Positions 4,607-5,013 of a DNA stretch of 5,013 nt are shown one piece after another; the stretch's first letter is position 1; the number at the start of each line of letters is the position of its first letter. Made by a program: the position numbers and the translations under genes. The stretch covers positions 1 through 5,013 of the forward strand of contig JAVBOV010000034.1 in NCBI GenBank assembly GCA_031550205.1. Direction: 5' to 3'. Origin of the DNA: JAVBOV01 sp031550205. Lineage in GTDB: Bacteria; Pseudomonadota; Alphaproteobacteria; RF32; CAG-239. The notes beneath the pieces were generated by a model. That model was not told where the DNA came from. It made no database searches and saw only the letters and a program-made list of their open reading frames with translations.

Positions 4607-5013
4607 ATGTTAAAAAAGTTGAACATAAAAGAAATATACGGAAAAACCGTCTCTTCAGTGGCGGGTGGTTATGAAGCGTTTTTGTTAGAGGGGCTCCAAA
4701 ACTCTTCTGATAGAGATATCCTATACCTTGTTGCCGACGGCTTAAGGCTTGAACAAACCAAAGAGATATTAAACTACATTAACCCGAACATTGAAGTTTT
4801 AACTCTGCCCGCCTGGGACACAGTGCCTTATGACCGCGTTTCTCCAAACGCCTATATCATGGCTGAAAGAATCAACGTCTTATCTCAGCTAAACACGCCC
4901 CGCGCCAAACCCCGCATCATCATCGCCAGCACCTCTTCCGCACTCCAGCTTTTGCCGCCGGCAGAAATATTTATTAAACAAACACTTCAGGGTGTTTTTG
5001 GTAATAAATTGAA
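4607..5013 (+). CDS. mfd: Transcription-repair coupling factor Mfd, N-terminal part (cut by window end)
   Basis: Mfd recognises RNA polymerase stalled at DNA lesions, removes it with its ATP-driven translocase and recruits UvrA for nucleotide excision repair. Only the first 135 codons are visible; the full protein is normally over 1,100 aa. The visible part is the UvrB-like N-terminal domain: LYLVADGLRLEQTKEILNYI (39-58), the diagnostic PAWDTVPYDRVSPN (68-81), then ERINVLSQL (87-95) and IIIASTSSALQLLPPAE (104-120), as expected for the family. The protein begins MLKKLNIKEIYGK, and the ATG is the first in this frame after the promoter-like element; there is no Shine-Dalgarno, the leader being A-rich. 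It lies downstream of the HTH gene and divergent from recG, an arrangement consistent with alphaproteobacteria. Confidence 0.95.
   Translation, partial: MLKKLNIKEIYGKTVSSVAGGYEAFLLEGLQNSSDRDILYLVADGLRLEQTKEILNYINPNIEVLTLPAWDTVPYDRVSPNAYIMAERINVLSQLNTPRAKPRIIIASTSSALQLLPPAEIFIKQTLQGVFGNKL

Overview
The window looks like a piece of an AT-rich, probably host-associated alphaproteobacterium. The strongest evidence is the RecG protein, whose N-terminus (MRPSILFSLFAPISALPGIG) and wedge-domain phrases (DLLWHFPSNIIDR, CSDG, PVGEERFVSG, MTHPDYI) are of the alphaproteobacterial type. Divergent recG and mfd flanking a small gene is also, as I recall it, a common alphaproteobacterial arrangement. The abundance of short palindromic intergenic repeats and the AT-rich spacers suggest a Rickettsiales-like or gut 'RF32-like' lineage, but this placement is inference.

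Left part (1-1760): three unrelated small orphan genes on the + strand (195, 113 and 121 aa), none recognisable. The second and third are separate transcription units with a TTGACT -35, a 17-bp spacer, a -10 box, an A-rich leader lacking a Shine-Dalgarno and a strong intrinsic terminator; the first also ends in a terminator, but its promoter lies outside the window. The leaders of genes 2 and 3 are clearly related although the proteins are not, and all three genes carry the 9-mer AATTATTAA 23-26 bases before the ATG. A 35-bp tandem repeat of GC-rich hairpins lies between genes 2 and 3.

Middle (1763-3868): recG on the minus strand, full length. It carries an in-frame copy of a dispersed palindromic element that encodes IATPSARNDI. 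Helicase motifs V and VI contain unusual substitutions.

Right part (3869-5013): the 441-bp recG/HTH spacer holds two more copies of the same palindromic repeat, a pair of overlapping divergent promoters, a very well-defined structured RNA gene of about 155 nt (13-bp closing helix, second helix, two internal hairpins, terminator), and another dispersed repeat. A small Xre-type HTH gene and the start of mfd follow. mfd has its own promoter-like element sharing the 14-mer TTTTAATTGCATTA with the divergent promoter. RecG (fork and R-loop processing) and Mfd (transcription-coupled repair) are functionally related, and the shared promoter motif hints at joint control. The unidentified RNA gene is the most likely undescribed item in the window.
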